Source: Dokdonella fugitiva (lineage in GTDB: Bacteria; Pseudomonadota; Gammaproteobacteria; Xanthomonadales; Rhodanobacteraceae). From it: 64,000 nt of DNA. The first letter of the stretch is position 1. Each line of letters opens with the position of its first letter. Below, piece by piece: positions 17,094 to 27,445 of this stretch. The position numbers and the translations under genes are program-made. The notes beneath the pieces are model-generated. The model was not told the DNA's origin and searched no databases. It saw only the letters and a program-made list of their open reading frames with translations. Location of the stretch: NCBI RefSeq assembly GCF_014138265.1, contig NZ_JACGXL010000004.1:372001-436000 (forward strand), read 5' to 3'.

Positions 17094-18138
17094 CGCACTC
17101 GCCCTCGCCGCGATCGAGCGCACCGGCCGCGACGACGGCGTCGCCGAAGTCCGGTCGCGCCGGATACATCGCGATGTACTGCACCACGCGCGGGTGCACG
17201 CCGTGGTTCGCGCTGCTCGCATGCGGCAGCGCGTGATGCCAGAGGATCAGATCGCCTGCGGCGCCCGCGATCGGCCGCGCGGCTTCGACCGGGATGCGCG
17301 CGTACGGATCGACGCCGGGCGGCAGCGCGCGCAACCAGTCGTCGATGCCGCGATGGAAACCCGGGACGCAGGTGAACGCCCCCTGCTCGGCCGGCGTGTC
17401 GGTGAGGTAGAGGATGCCCTGGATGCCGAGGCCGAGTGGCGGCTCCATCACGGCATCCCAGTGCAGGTGCGGGCCGGGAAAGCGGAAGCGCTCGGTCTCC
17501 GGCGGATTGAAGCCGCAGCGATCCGCCGTCATGACGAGGTCTTCGGTTCCCCACAGTTGCGCGAACGCCTTGTGGACGCGCATCGACCCGCGCGCGGCTT
17601 CGAGTGCGGCATGCTGGAACAGCTGCACCATGATGCCCTGGCGCACGCCCGGCGCGTACCACGTGCGCGGGTCCGCGGCATCGGCGCCGATGGACGCGTG
17701 CACGGCAGCCGCCGCGGCCGCGCATTCGTCGGGCGTGATCGCCGCGCGCAGTACGACGAAACCGTGTTCGTCCCAGTGGTGCAGCGCCTGCGCATCGAAC
17801 ACGGGCGCGAGCGCGCGTACCTGCGCGTGCCGTTGCGCGGTTTCCGTCGGGTACGCACTGCCGTCCTGCAGCGCATTCACCCAGGCCACGCGCGCCGGCG
17901 AGAGCATGCCGCCGTGGCAATCGAGCACGTACTGCTGCAGCGACTCGAAGGCGGGCATCGTCGCGAGGAACCGCATGATCTGCTCGAGGCCGATGCCAAG
18001 GCTGTCGCTGAGCACGCGGTCGAGGTGTTGCCGGCGCCGATCGGGGACGCTGCCTTCACCGCGCAGCCCGCGCAGGCGACGCGACCAGTAGTCGTGCAGT
18101 GCGGGAATCAGCAGCTCGGCGGGTTCGGCGCGGGTCAT
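17080..18138 (-). CDS. phytanoyl-CoA dioxygenase (PhyH) family protein
   Basis: 352 residues. The C-terminal two-thirds is a double-stranded beta-helix Fe(II)/2-oxoglutarate oxygenase: HLHWD supplies the HxD iron ligands, LILWHHALPHASSAN the distal histidine, and HPRVVQYIAMYP the arginine expected to bind 2-oxoglutarate. DEHGFVVLRAAITPDE is the usual PhyH entry. The N-terminal 100 residues are helical and unassigned. The protein is cytoplasmic; the substrate is unknown. It is the first gene of a coupled pair with 16449-17093. Confidence 0.8.
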   Translation of the reverse strand: MTRAEPAELLIPALHDYWSRRLRGLRGEGSVPDRRRQHLDRVLSDSLGIGLEQIMRFLATMPAFESLQQYVLDCHGGMLSPARVAWVNALQDGSAYPTETAQRHAQVRALAPVFDAQALHHWDEHGFVVLRAAITPDECAAAAAAVHASIGADAADPRTWYAPGVRQGIMVQLFQHAALEAARGSMRVHKAFAQLWGTEDLVMTADRCGFNPPETERFRFPGPHLHWDAVMEPPLGLGIQGILYLTDTPAEQGAFTCVPGFHRGIDDWLRALPPGVDPYARIPVEAARPIAGAAGDLILWHHALPHASSANHGVHPRVVQYIAMYPARPDFGDAVVAAGALDRGEGECDGPA

Positions 18139-18171
18139 CGCGGCAGTGTAGCGGCGTCGCCGTGGGCGGGA

Positions 18172-18837
18172 TCAGGCCGGCGTCGCACGCTCGCTTTCCT
18201 CGGCATGGTCGAGCGCCGCGAGCAGGCGCGCGAAGCCGTCGCCCGCGAGGTTGCGCGCCGACAAGGCGGCACTCTGAGGATTGACGATCGAGACGCGCTG
18301 CGCATGGCCGTGCAGCTCGGGCACGGCGCCGATCCAATGGCGCTCGCCGCGCACGATCACGACCGCGGCGCCGCGCCGGATCGCGCGGCGCACGAGCGCG
18401 AACGCGTAGTCCTGCGACGGCAATCGCAGCTGACCGCAACCGAACGAGCGTGAACGATAGGCGATGAACTCGACCGAGAGCACGCGGCGCGCGACGTCCA
18501 CGCCAGGCCGCTCGCGCGCGAGCGCGCTGACGAGCTTGCGCCACCATCGGTTGTCGGAGCCGATGTAGAAGTGCCGCTGCGTGGGGCCGTCGCCACTCAC
18601 CGTCGCGCGCAGGCCGTCGTCGTAGCGGCCGTCCTCGCTGACGCCCGGATTGAGCAGGAGCACGACGATCGGCGCGTCCGGATCGCCGAAAAACGGCTCG
18701 GGACAGGTGTCGACGTGCAGGCGCACGTGCGCCGGCGCGTCCGCATTGAACACCTCCACGGCAAGGCGGTCCTCGTCGAGCACGTACGGCGCCACCCGCG
18801 GCAGGCGCAACCACGGGTTCGCCGGCAGATCGTCCAT
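18172..18837 (-). CDS. conserved protein, possibly uracil-DNA-glycosylase-like fold
   Basis: 221 residues, cytoplasmic. It belongs to a widespread but unnamed family beginning NPWLRLP and including PIVVLLLNPGVSEDGRY, FYIGSDNRWWRKL, VEFIAYRSRSF, LPSQDYAFALVRRAI and VRGERHWIGAVPEL. The order of blocks (an N-P-G loop early, a late loop before a helix) recalls the uracil-DNA glycosylase superfamily, but the catalytic residues were not confirmed. The gene follows the lipoprotein gene with an 8-nt gap, so they are probably co-transcribed. Confidence 0.6.
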   Translation of the reverse strand: MDDLPANPWLRLPRVAPYVLDEDRLAVEVFNADAPAHVRLHVDTCPEPFFGDPDAPIVVLLLNPGVSEDGRYDDGLRATVSGDGPTQRHFYIGSDNRWWRKLVSALARERPGVDVARRVLSVEFIAYRSRSFGCGQLRLPSQDYAFALVRRAIRRGAAVVIVRGERHWIGAVPELHGHAQRVSIVNPQSAALSARNLAGDGFARLLAALDHAEESERATPA

Positions 18838-18845
18838 CGCCACGA

Positions 18846-19688
18846 CTACTTCGTGCCGTCGTGGGCGTCGTTCACGATCGCCGTGACGCGGCCGTCGGCG
18901 ACCTTCCACAGGTGCGTCTTCGACGGCAGCATGAGTTCCCACGGATAGGTCAGGCTCGTGTAGACGTGGGTCGGTGCGGGCAGGTCCGACAGGACGATCG
19001 ACGTCATGAGCACGCGCAGGCCCGGCTGGCGCGTGTCGAAGGACAGGCAGGCCTTCGAGTACGGCTCCAGCGCGAGTACGGTGCGGCCGTCCGCGCTCAC
19101 GGCGACGCGCGCGTGCCCGCCGACGGGCACGATGTTCGAGTCGCTGCTCGCGGCGAGCACGTACACGTCCATCGTACCGTCCGCGCCGGGAAGGATCACC
19201 GTGTTGCGCGGGCCCCCGCAGACGTTGGCGGCGGCTGCGAGCGCGGTCGCGCGGGCACGCATCTGCACGCGCTCGCGCTCGTCGGGTGCGCGCGCCGGCG
19301 CGAGCGCCACGGTCGGCGAGGAATGGCTCATGTCGACGTCGGCGAGCACGCGCAAGGCGTCGTCGGTACCGGCGAGGAATGCGACGCGCACGACGCCTTC
19401 GTGCTCGGTGACGACGTAGCCGCCGTCGCGCGGCGCCGGCGCGTCGCCGCGAGCGACGCCGTAGGCGTCCGCGGCGTGCCAGACGAACTGGTCCTGCCGG
19501 TGGATCTCGCGACCGACCCGCGTGATCGCGTCGATCGCCTGCTGTTCCTCGGCCGATGCCGGCCGCGGATTCCAGTCGGAATGCTTCGCGGTCGGTGCTT
19601 GCGTCGCGCAGCCGCCGGCCGCCAGGATCGACGCCATCATGATGGCCGCGCACGCGTGGCCGCGCCGCTTGTCGAGTCGACTCGTCAT
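18846..19688 (-). CDS. lipoprotein, paralogue of 6379-7179
   Basis: 280 residues. A basic N-terminus and hydrophobic stretch end in a lipobox-like ILAAGGC, so lipid attachment is likely. It shares with 6379-7179 the blocks EIHRQDQ, GGYVVTE, LAPARAPD, CGGPRNTVILPG, DVYVLA, VSADGRTV, SKACLS and SLTYP. The two form a small envelope family of unknown function. The ATG at 19688 is preceded by a purine-rich GGGGGCGG. It is followed immediately by the UDG-like gene. Confidence 0.7.
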   Translation of the reverse strand: MTSRLDKRRGHACAAIMMASILAAGGCATQAPTAKHSDWNPRPASAEEQQAIDAITRVGREIHRQDQFVWHAADAYGVARGDAPAPRDGGYVVTEHEGVVRVAFLAGTDDALRVLADVDMSHSSPTVALAPARAPDERERVQMRARATALAAAANVCGGPRNTVILPGADGTMDVYVLAASSDSNIVPVGGHARVAVSADGRTVLALEPYSKACLSFDTRQPGLRVLMTSIVLSDLPAPTHVYTSLTYPWELMLPSKTHLWKVADGRVTAIVNDAHDGTK

Positions 19689-19765
19689 CACCGCCCCCTT
19701 CCCCATCCTTGGCCGCAAGGTAGCACGGCCCGCGGCGCGCACGCGCGCGAGCGGCGCCGATGCAC

Positions 19766-20523
19766 TCAGCTGCGCAGCTTGTAGCCGCTGCGGAAGATCC
19801 ACCACACCGCGACGAGGCAGAGCGCGAGGAAGCCGAGCGTCGCCAACGCGCTGACCGCGACGTTGACGTCGGAAATCCCGTAGAAGCTCCAGCGGAATCC
19901 GCTGATGAGGTAGACGACCGGGTTGAACAGGGTCACGTGCTGCCAGAACGGCGGCAGCATGTTGATCGAGTAGAACGCGCCGCCGAGGAAAGTGAGCGGC
20001 GTGACCACCATGAGCGGGATCACCTGCAGCTTCTGGAAGTCGTCGGCCCACAACCCGATGATGAAACCGAACAGGCTGAACGTGACCGCGGTGAGCACGA
20101 GGAAGCAGACCATCCAGAACGGATGCTCGATCTGGTACGGAACGAAGAAGCGCGCGGTGACGAGGATGAGCACGCCGAGCATCACCGACTTGGTCGCCGC
20201 CGCCCCGACGTAGCCGAGCACGACCTCGACGAACGACACCGGCGCGGACAGCAGCTCGAAGATCGTGCCGGCCCACTTCGGCATGTAGATGCCGAACGAC
20301 GCGTTCGAGATGCTCTCGTTGAGCAGCGACAGCATGATCAGGCCGGGGATGATGAACGCGCCGTAGCTGACGCCGCCGACGTCGCCCATGCGCGAGCCGA
20401 TCGCCGAACCGAACACGACGAAGTAGAGCGAGGTCGACAGCACCGGCGAGGCGATCGATTGGGTGATCGTGCGGAACGTGCGCGCCATCTCGAAACGGTA
20501 GATCGCCTTGACCGCGTGCAGGT

Positions 20524-20527
<4 letters not shown>
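19766..20527 (-). CDS. yadH: ABC-2 type exporter permease, YadH-like
   Basis: 253 residues with about six membrane segments. The motifs [71 protein letters not shown] and [20 protein letters not shown] match E. coli YadH closely along the chain. It forms the membrane part of an exporter whose substrate is not established. AGGAGG precedes the ATG, and the start overlaps the ATPase stop by four bases (ATGA). Confidence 0.9.
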
Positions 20528-21468
<941 letters not shown>

Positions 21469-21685
21469 CGGGCGGGCTCGCGGGCGAAATGAATCCGCAT
21501 GCTAGCCGACCTCGCGCGCCGTGCGCGCATCAGTGCGTTCCGGGAGCGGGACAATTGCGCAGTCCCCTGCGACGGGGAGCCCGTCGATCCTGCGGGGGCG
21601 CGCGCCGTCCCTGGCGCCGCCCGCTTCGACCTCGACGCGCGCCCATGCGGGCTGCGCCTTCGGATCGACCGGACGCGTCGGTCCT

Positions 21686-21760
21686 TCAACGCACGAACAG
21701 GGCGATCAGCAGGATGATCGGGATGGGCACGCCGAGCAGCCAGAGCAGGAGTGAACGCAT
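21686..21760 (-). CDS. 24-residue hydrophobic membrane peptide
   Basis: A very short reading frame: MRSLLLWLLG then VPIPIILLIALFVR and a stop. One transmembrane helix with a positive N-terminal residue and a central PIP. GGAAAGGAAA precedes the ATG. Similar LLLWL-GVPIPI peptides are, to my recollection, encoded in many proteobacteria, often beside stress genes. It follows the membrane protein gene at 21776-22723, 15 nt after that gene's stop, in the same direction, so it is probably the last gene of that operon. Confidence 0.65.
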   Translation of the reverse strand: MRSLLLWLLGVPIPIILLIALFVR

Positions 21761-21775
21761 GAGGTTTCCTTTCCG

Positions 21776-22723
21776 TCAACGATGGGCGGTGCGCGGGCCG
21801 TGGACGAACGTGTCGCGATGACGGCCGCCGAGGGTCGCGGACAGGCTCGCGAAGAACGCGCCGCACAGCAGCGAGATGAACATCCACACGGCGATGCCGG
21901 CAGTCGCCTTGCGTGTGTCGTCCGCCGCCTGCTTCGCCTGTGCTTTCGCGTTCTCGACCGATTGCTTCAACTGCGCATACACCTCATCGACGCGCTGCTC
22001 ACCTTGAGCGTTGTCGACGCCCGTGCGTTGCGCGACCTGCTGCCCGAGATAGGCGCGATCCGCGATCGACAGGTCACCGATGACGAGCGCTTTGGCGAAG
22101 ATCCGTCCTGTTTCCGCCCGGAGTTGCGCCGCGTCCGTAGGCGCCACGGAGGCGTTCGCACCGGGCGGCGCGCCCGGCGGCGCACGCAGCAGCGTATCGA
22201 CGTAGTACGCCTGTGCCTCAGGGTCGCCTGCGACCTTCACCGCACCCGCACCGGCGACGGCGGTCGCACCACCGACGGCGGCCGCCGTGGCCATGGCGCC
22301 TCCGCGCAGGACGCCCGCAATCGCGCTGGCGAGGAACGCGGCCACCAGCAGCGACGCGACCGCCCAGCTCAGGAAGCCGTGGGCGGTATCGCGAAAATAG
22401 ACTTCGTCGGTATGCACGGTCGGCCATTTCACGCGCAGGCGTCCCGCGACGTAGCCGCCGAGACTCGAAGCGGCAATCTGCGTGAGCGTCAGCCACAGGA
22501 TCGTGGCGACCCCGATCGTAGTGGCCGTGGCGCCCGTGAAGGACCACGGCGAAACCGACGACAGGCCGAGCCCGAAGCCGAGGATCACGAGCGCGTAGGA
22601 CAGCGCCGCCGCACCAGCGGCACCGCCGAGCACCGCCCCCCAGCTGACGCCCGACATATTGGCGTCTTCCCCGGCCCCGAAGGCGACCGGTTCCTGACGC
22701 GTGGCGGAAATTTCCATGGTCAT
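21776..22723 (-). CDS. multi-pass membrane protein
   Basis: 315 residues. There are four or five predicted membrane segments (VSWGAVLGGAAGAAALSYALVILGFGLGL; IGVATILWLTLTQIAASSLGGYVAGRL; FLSWAVASLLVAAFLASAIAGVL; AVWMFISLLCGAFFASLSATLGG) and a soluble helical loop (about residues 180-270) rich in Ala/Gln between the last two. It resembles the conserved inner-membrane proteins found beside stress genes in Xanthomonadales and Burkholderiales. No enzymatic motif. The ATG at 22723 follows AAGGA. It is the middle gene between hemerythrin and the 24-aa peptide. Confidence 0.7.
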   Translation of the reverse strand: MTMEISATRQEPVAFGAGEDANMSGVSWGAVLGGAAGAAALSYALVILGFGLGLSSVSPWSFTGATATTIGVATILWLTLTQIAASSLGGYVAGRLRVKWPTVHTDEVYFRDTAHGFLSWAVASLLVAAFLASAIAGVLRGGAMATAAAVGGATAVAGAGAVKVAGDPEAQAYYVDTLLRAPPGAPPGANASVAPTDAAQLRAETGRIFAKALVIGDLSIADRAYLGQQVAQRTGVDNAQGEQRVDEVYAQLKQSVENAKAQAKQAADDTRKATAGIAVWMFISLLCGAFFASLSATLGGRHRDTFVHGPRTAHR

Positions 22724-22760
22724 CGTTGTCCTTGGAGTTGGCGGAATCGGCAGCACGGCG

Positions 22761-23216
22761 TCAGCCGCGCATCAGCTCGCGCTTGCGAATTTCCATCTGC
22801 TCGCCGAGGGCGAGCAGTTCCGCCTTCTCGAGCAGTTTCCTCGCGCGGGGGAACATTTCCTTCTCTTCCTCGCCGGCGTGGTGCTCGACCAATTCCTTGA
22901 GCACCTTCGCGCGCCCGCTGAAGTTGTCGGTCGAAGGATCCGTCTCCAGCAGGTCGGGCAAGACCAGGTCGCCTGCCGCGCGATGCTCCTCGAGCGCCTC
23001 GAAGTACATCTTGTCGTCGTCGGATTTCGAACCGGCCTGCTTGAACGCCGGATAGAAGATCTCCTCTTCGATCGAGGTGTGCGCCTTGAGGTTCGCCTCG
23101 ATCTTCGCGAGCAGGGACTCGCGTTTCTTCACCGCGCGCGTCGTCGTCGCTTCGAGCGCTGCGAGCAGCGCGCGCATGTCCTTGTGGTCGTTCTTGAGCA
23201 GCGTGATGGCGTCCAT
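22761..23216 (-). CDS. hemerythrin (HHE) domain protein
   Basis: 151 residues forming one four-helix hemerythrin-like domain. Probable di-iron ligands: His in NDHKDM, HTSIEEEIFYP, EEHRAAGDLV and HHAGEEEKEMFP. Such cytoplasmic proteins bind oxygen or nitric oxide, or sense iron. The start at 23216 follows GAGGA. It is the first gene of the minus-strand operon 23216-21686. Confidence 0.88.
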   Translation of the reverse strand: MDAITLLKNDHKDMRALLAALEATTTRAVKKRESLLAKIEANLKAHTSIEEEIFYPAFKQAGSKSDDDKMYFEALEEHRAAGDLVLPDLLETDPSTDNFSGRAKVLKELVEHHAGEEEKEMFPRARKLLEKAELLALGEQMEIRKRELMRG

Positions 23217-23567
23217 GGGGCATTCCTCGTTTTTTCGGCGGGCGGCGGGTCGCATGCCGTCGAGGGCGTACATCAAAGCCATCCCTGTCGCATGCAACGC
23301 GTGGAAGTTCGCGGACCATGGCACCACCGCCCGGTGCGCGCGCTGAATACTTTCCCGTCCACTCAGGTGGAGGTCAGGAAGCCGCGCGTGGAAGCGTGGA
23401 CTTAGGGAGCGGGAGACGCGACGTTCGTCGGACCACACGCTGCATGCGCAGCATCGACCGCGGGACAGTGCGTCCCGGGCCGTGTACGCGGGTTGTTGCT
23501 ATCGTTCGGGCTCCGATGGTGCACGTCGACGATGCGCTTGCGCGCATCCCGGGACGAGGTTTGCGCG
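23217..23567. other. intergenic region between divergent hemerythrin and M28 genes
   Basis: 351 nt with no supported gene. It should hold divergent promoters, but no convincing -35/-10 pairs could be assigned. A short T-run is present at 23232-23237. Confidence 0.4.
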
Positions 23568-25244
23568 ATGATCCGATGTGAAGTAGCCGCGGCACGCCGC
23601 ACGTACGTGGCCGTGGCGGGCGTATCCCTGCTCCTGTGGACCGCGCTTGCCGCCAGCGCCGCGCAGCCCACGTTCTCGCTGAAGGCGATCAAGCACGATA
23701 CCGAAGTGCTGAGCAGCGACGCGTACGAAGGCCGCGGGCCGCTGAGCGCGGGCGAGGACAAGACGGTCGCCTGGCTCACCGCAGCGATGAAGCGCGCCGG
23801 GCTCGCGCCGGGTTGCCAGCGCGCCTACGTGCAGCCGGTGCCGCTGGTCGAGACGCAGACCTTGACCGACCATGCGCCGCGATTCGCCGTGAAGGACGGC
23901 AGCGTCGCGTTCGCGTACGGCACCGACATCACGCTCAACACGCGGCGCGCGACGGCGCGCATCGACCTGCACGATTCCGACGTCGTCTTCGTCGGCTACG
24001 GCGTGAACGCGCCCGAGCACGGCTGGAACGACTACGCGGGCGTCGACGTGCGCGGCAAGACCGTGCTCGTGCTCATCAACGACCCCGACTGGCGCAGCAC
24101 GACGACACAGGGCGAATTCGGCGGCGTCGCGATGACCTACTACGGCCGCTGGATGTACAAGTACGAGGAAGCCGCGCGCCAGGGCGCCGCCGCCGCGATC
24201 ATCGTGCACGACGACGCTGCGGCCGGCTATCCGTTCTCGGTGCCTGCCTCGAGCCTCGGCGGCGCGCGCGTCTCGCTCGACGACGCCGACGCGGATGCAT
24301 TGCAGTTCGAATCGTGGATCACGCACGATGCCGCACGACGACTCGTCGCCGCCGCCGGCGCGGATCTCGCCACGCTCGAACAGGCCGCCGGCGCACGCGG
24401 CTTCAAGGCGCGCGCGCTCGGCATCAAGGCCGACGTCGCGTTCGACGTGAAGTCGCGCCGCGGCGTCTCGCACAACGTGCTCGGCCTGCTGCGCGGCACC
24501 AAGCGGCCGGACGAAGTCGTCATCTACACCGCGCACTGGGACCATCTCGGCCGCTGCCCGGCCGACGCGCGCGGCGACACGATCTGCAACGGCGCGATCG
24601 ACAACGCGACCGGCGTCGCCGGCCTGCTCGAACTCGCGCGCGCGTTCCGTCGCGCGGGCGGCAGCGAACGCTCGATCCTGTTCCTGTCGACCACCGGCGA
24701 GGAATACGGCCTGCTCGGCTCGAGCTACTACGCGGCGCATCCGGCCCATCCGCTCGCGAAGAGCGTCGCCGAGATCGACCTCGATCCGCTCGGCTTCATG
24801 CTCGGCCGCACGCGCGACATCCGCCTCGTCGCCGACCAGACCGAACTCGCCGCCGTCGTGCGCGCGGGCGCGGCCGCGCAGGGCCGCGTGGTCGAGCCCG
24901 ACGCGTCGCCCGAGGCGGGCGATCGCTACCGCTCGGACACGCTGAGCTTCGCGCGCGCGGGCGTCCCGGTCGTGCTGCTCGGCAATGGCGTCGACGTCGT
25001 CGGCAAGCCGGTCGGCACCGGCAAGGCGCTGCTCGCCGACTACTTCGAGCACCGCTATCACCAGCCGTCCGACGAGTACGACGCGCACTGGGACTGGTCC
25101 GGCGCGTTGCAGGACATCGCGCTCTACTACGCCATCGGCCGCCGTCTCGCCGACGACACCGCGTGGCCGAACTGGACCGCGGACGACGAGTTCCGCGCGG
25201 CGCGCGATCGCGTGCTCGAGGCGGCGAAGGGGCGCGCGCGGTAG
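23568..25244 (+). CDS. exported M28 family metallopeptidase with PA insert
   Basis: 558 residues with a signal peptide (about 1-36). The zinc-peptidase ligands appear in order: His323 (AHWDHLG), Asp345 (DNATGVAG), Glu378-Glu379 (GEEYGLLG), Asp404 (IDLDPLG) and His498 (HQPSDEYD). A protease-associated domain (about residues 130-290) lies before the catalytic core. M28 enzymes act as aminopeptidases or carboxypeptidases outside the cytoplasm. The usual N-x-D-M ligand motif is I-D-L-D here, but the aspartate is kept. Start ATG at 23568; a GAGG lies upstream. Confidence 0.9.
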   Translation: MIRCEVAAARRTYVAVAGVSLLLWTALAASAAQPTFSLKAIKHDTEVLSSDAYEGRGPLSAGEDKTVAWLTAAMKRAGLAPGCQRAYVQPVPLVETQTLTDHAPRFAVKDGSVAFAYGTDITLNTRRATARIDLHDSDVVFVGYGVNAPEHGWNDYAGVDVRGKTVLVLINDPDWRSTTTQGEFGGVAMTYYGRWMYKYEEAARQGAAAAIIVHDDAAAGYPFSVPASSLGGARVSLDDADADALQFESWITHDAARRLVAAAGADLATLEQAAGARGFKARALGIKADVAFDVKSRRGVSHNVLGLLRGTKRPDEVVIYTAHWDHLGRCPADARGDTICNGAIDNATGVAGLLELARAFRRAGGSERSILFLSTTGEEYGLLGSSYYAAHPAHPLAKSVAEIDLDPLGFMLGRTRDIRLVADQTELAAVVRAGAAAQGRVVEPDASPEAGDRYRSDTLSFARAGVPVVLLGNGVDVVGKPVGTGKALLADYFEHRYHQPSDEYDAHWDWSGALQDIALYYAIGRRLADDTAWPNWTADDEFRAARDRVLEAAKGRAR

Positions 25245-25372
25245 CCGACGACCGGATCGGCACCCGCGCGCGCATCGCGCCCGTTCCGCAATGCGATCGA
25301 GCAATCGGGGACGACCCGCCGCGTGCTAGCTTCGGGAACGGGCGGCGAACCGCATGCAGCGGAGCAGGCACG

Positions 25373-26164
25373 ATGCGCATCGCAGGCGTGGGACAGGCGG
25401 TGTTCGCGGCGACGATGATCGGCATCGGCGTCGCCGGTTTCGTCGCGCGCGACTTCGCGCCGATCTGGCAGCCGGTGCCGAAGACGCTGCCCGCGCGCGA
25501 GGCCCTCGTCCATGCGACCGCGCTGCTGTCGCTCGCCACCGGCATCGGCCTGCTGGTACCGCGCGTGGCCGCGCGTTCGGCGGGCGTATTGCTCGCCGCG
25601 CTCGCGCTTTGGTTGCTCGCGTTCAAGCTACGCTTCGTCGTGCGCGCGCCGCTGTCGGTGGTGTCGTACGAGACCTGCAGCGAGACGATCGTGCTCGTCG
25701 CCGCGGCGTGGACGCTGTTCGCGACCGTCGTCCCACGACCGGCGCGACCGTGGCCGGCGTTCGCCGCCGGCGAACGTGGCGTGCGTCTCGCGCGCGTGCC
25801 GTACGGCCTCGCGCTGATCGCGTTCGGCGTCGCGCACTTCGCCTACCTCGCGCAGACCGCGGCGCTGGTGCCGTCGTGGCTGCCCGCGCCGACCGCGTGG
25901 GCGTCGCTCACCGGCGCGACCTACATCGGCGCCGGCATCGCGATCCTCGGCGGCATCGGTGCGCGCCTCGCGGCGACGCTGTCCGCGCTGCAGATGGGTG
26001 GCTTCACGCTGCTCGTGTGGGTGCCGACGCTGTTCGCGGGGCCGAGCACGGACCAGTGGAACGAGTTCGTCGTGTCGTGGGCACTGACCGCGGCCGGCTG
26101 GGTCGTCGCCGACGCGTACCGCGGCCGCGCGGGGTTCGCCCGCGAAACGCCCGTAGGCACGTGA
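25373..26164 (+). CDS. DoxX-like multi-pass membrane protein
   Basis: 263 residues with about eight hydrophobic segments in two similar halves (VGQAVFAATMIGIGVAGFVARDF and VPYGLALIAFGVAHFAYLAQTA), an internal duplication of the DoxX-type four-helix bundle. Short loops; no enzymatic motif. Located in the inner membrane; role unknown. GGAGC precedes the ATG at 25373. A TGCTAGCTT sequence at 25324-25332 could be a -10 region. Confidence 0.7.
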   Translation: MRIAGVGQAVFAATMIGIGVAGFVARDFAPIWQPVPKTLPAREALVHATALLSLATGIGLLVPRVAARSAGVLLAALALWLLAFKLRFVVRAPLSVVSYETCSETIVLVAAAWTLFATVVPRPARPWPAFAAGERGVRLARVPYGLALIAFGVAHFAYLAQTAALVPSWLPAPTAWASLTGATYIGAGIAILGGIGARLAATLSALQMGGFTLLVWVPTLFAGPSTDQWNEFVVSWALTAAGWVVADAYRGRAGFARETPVGT

Positions 26165-26233
26165 GATCAGCGCTGCTTCTCGGTTCGCCGCGCGAGGGCG
26201 TGCGATGATCGGGGCCCCGCGGAGCCCCCGATC

Positions 26234-27406
26234 ATGCGCATCCTTTTCGCCATCGCTGCCGCATCCGCGGCCGCCGTCCCGCTCGCCTCGCGCGCGGCGA
26301 CGCTCGAGGTCGGCCCGGGTCATGCGTACGCGACGCCGTGCGCCGCGATCGCGGCGGCGGCCGCGGGCGACACGATCCTCGTCGATGCCGCGGGCAGCTA
26401 TGCCGGCGACGTCTGCGCATGGTCGAAGGACGGCCTTACCGTGCGCGGCGTGAACGGGCGACCGCACGTCGACGCGAACGGCGCGAGCGCGCAAGGCAAG
26501 GCGATCTGGGTCATCGCCGGCGACGACACGACGATCGAGAACATCGAGCTGTCCGGTTGCCACGTGCCGGACATGAACGGCGCCGGCATCCGCCAGGAAG
26601 GCGCGAACCTCACCGTGCGGCACGCCTACTTCCACGACAACGAGGACGGCATCCTCGCCGGCGAGAACACCGCGAGCACGATCACGATCGAGCACAGCGA
26701 GTTCGCCCGCAACGGTGCCGGCGACGGCTACTCGCATAACCTCTATATCGGCCACGTCGCGCGGCTCGTGTTCCGCGCGAACTGGTCGCACGACGCGGTC
26801 GTCGGCCACCTGCTGAAGTCGCGAGCCGCGCGCAACGACATCCTCTACAACCGCCTCACCGGCGAAGCGGGCAGCGAGAGCTACGAGATCAACCTGCCCA
26901 ACGGCGGCCTCTCCTACGTGATCGGCAACCTGGTCCAGCAGCCGGCGACGACGCAGAACGGCGCGATGCTCGACTACCTCAGCGAAGGCGCCGGCGCGAA
27001 CACCGACTTCCGCCTGTTCGTCGTCGGCAACACGTTCGTCAACGACCGCGGCAGCGGCACGTTCCTGCAGGTCGGCGGCACGACGCCCGCGCTCGCGCGC
27101 GACAACCTCTTCTTCGGCGGCGGCACGGTCAGCTCGCAGGCGAGCGCCGTGCTCGACCACAACTACGCCGGCAGCGTCGACCCGTTCGTCGACGCGGCGA
27201 ACTACGACTACCGCCTGCGCGCGGACGCGATCGCGGTGATCGACCAGGGCGTCGCACCCGGCAGCGGTGGCGGCGAATCGCTGGCACCGACGAGCGTCTA
27301 CCTGCACCCGGCCGCGATCGCGCCGCGCGTCGCGCTCGGCACGATCGACATCGGCGCCTACGAATGGGCTGGCGACGCGATCTTCGCCGACGGCTTCGAC
27401 GGCTGA
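26234..27406 (+). CDS. secreted right-handed beta-helix protein
   Basis: 390 residues with a signal peptide (RILFAIAAASAAAVPLASRAA). GHAYATPCAAIAAAAAGDTILVDAG-like entry and repeated rungs (TIENIELSGCHV, LTVRHAYFHDNEDGIL, ITIEHSEFARNG) are typical of pectate-lyase-like beta-helices. No lyase catalytic arginine could be assigned. GTIDIGAYEWAGDAIFADGFDG closes the protein with the shared tail. GGAGC lies before the ATG. The next gene converges. Confidence 0.8.
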   Translation: MRILFAIAAASAAAVPLASRAATLEVGPGHAYATPCAAIAAAAAGDTILVDAAGSYAGDVCAWSKDGLTVRGVNGRPHVDANGASAQGKAIWVIAGDDTTIENIELSGCHVPDMNGAGIRQEGANLTVRHAYFHDNEDGILAGENTASTITIEHSEFARNGAGDGYSHNLYIGHVARLVFRANWSHDAVVGHLLKSRAARNDILYNRLTGEAGSESYEINLPNGGLSYVIGNLVQQPATTQNGAMLDYLSEGAGANTDFRLFVVGNTFVNDRGSGTFLQVGGTTPALARDNLFFGGGTVSSQASAVLDHNYAGSVDPFVDAANYDYRLRADAIAVIDQGVAPGSGGGESLAPTSVYLHPAAIAPRVALGTIDIGAYEWAGDAIFADGFDG

Positions 27407-27445
27407 GCATGAGGCACGCGCCGCCTTCGTCGCGCCCGTGCGGGA

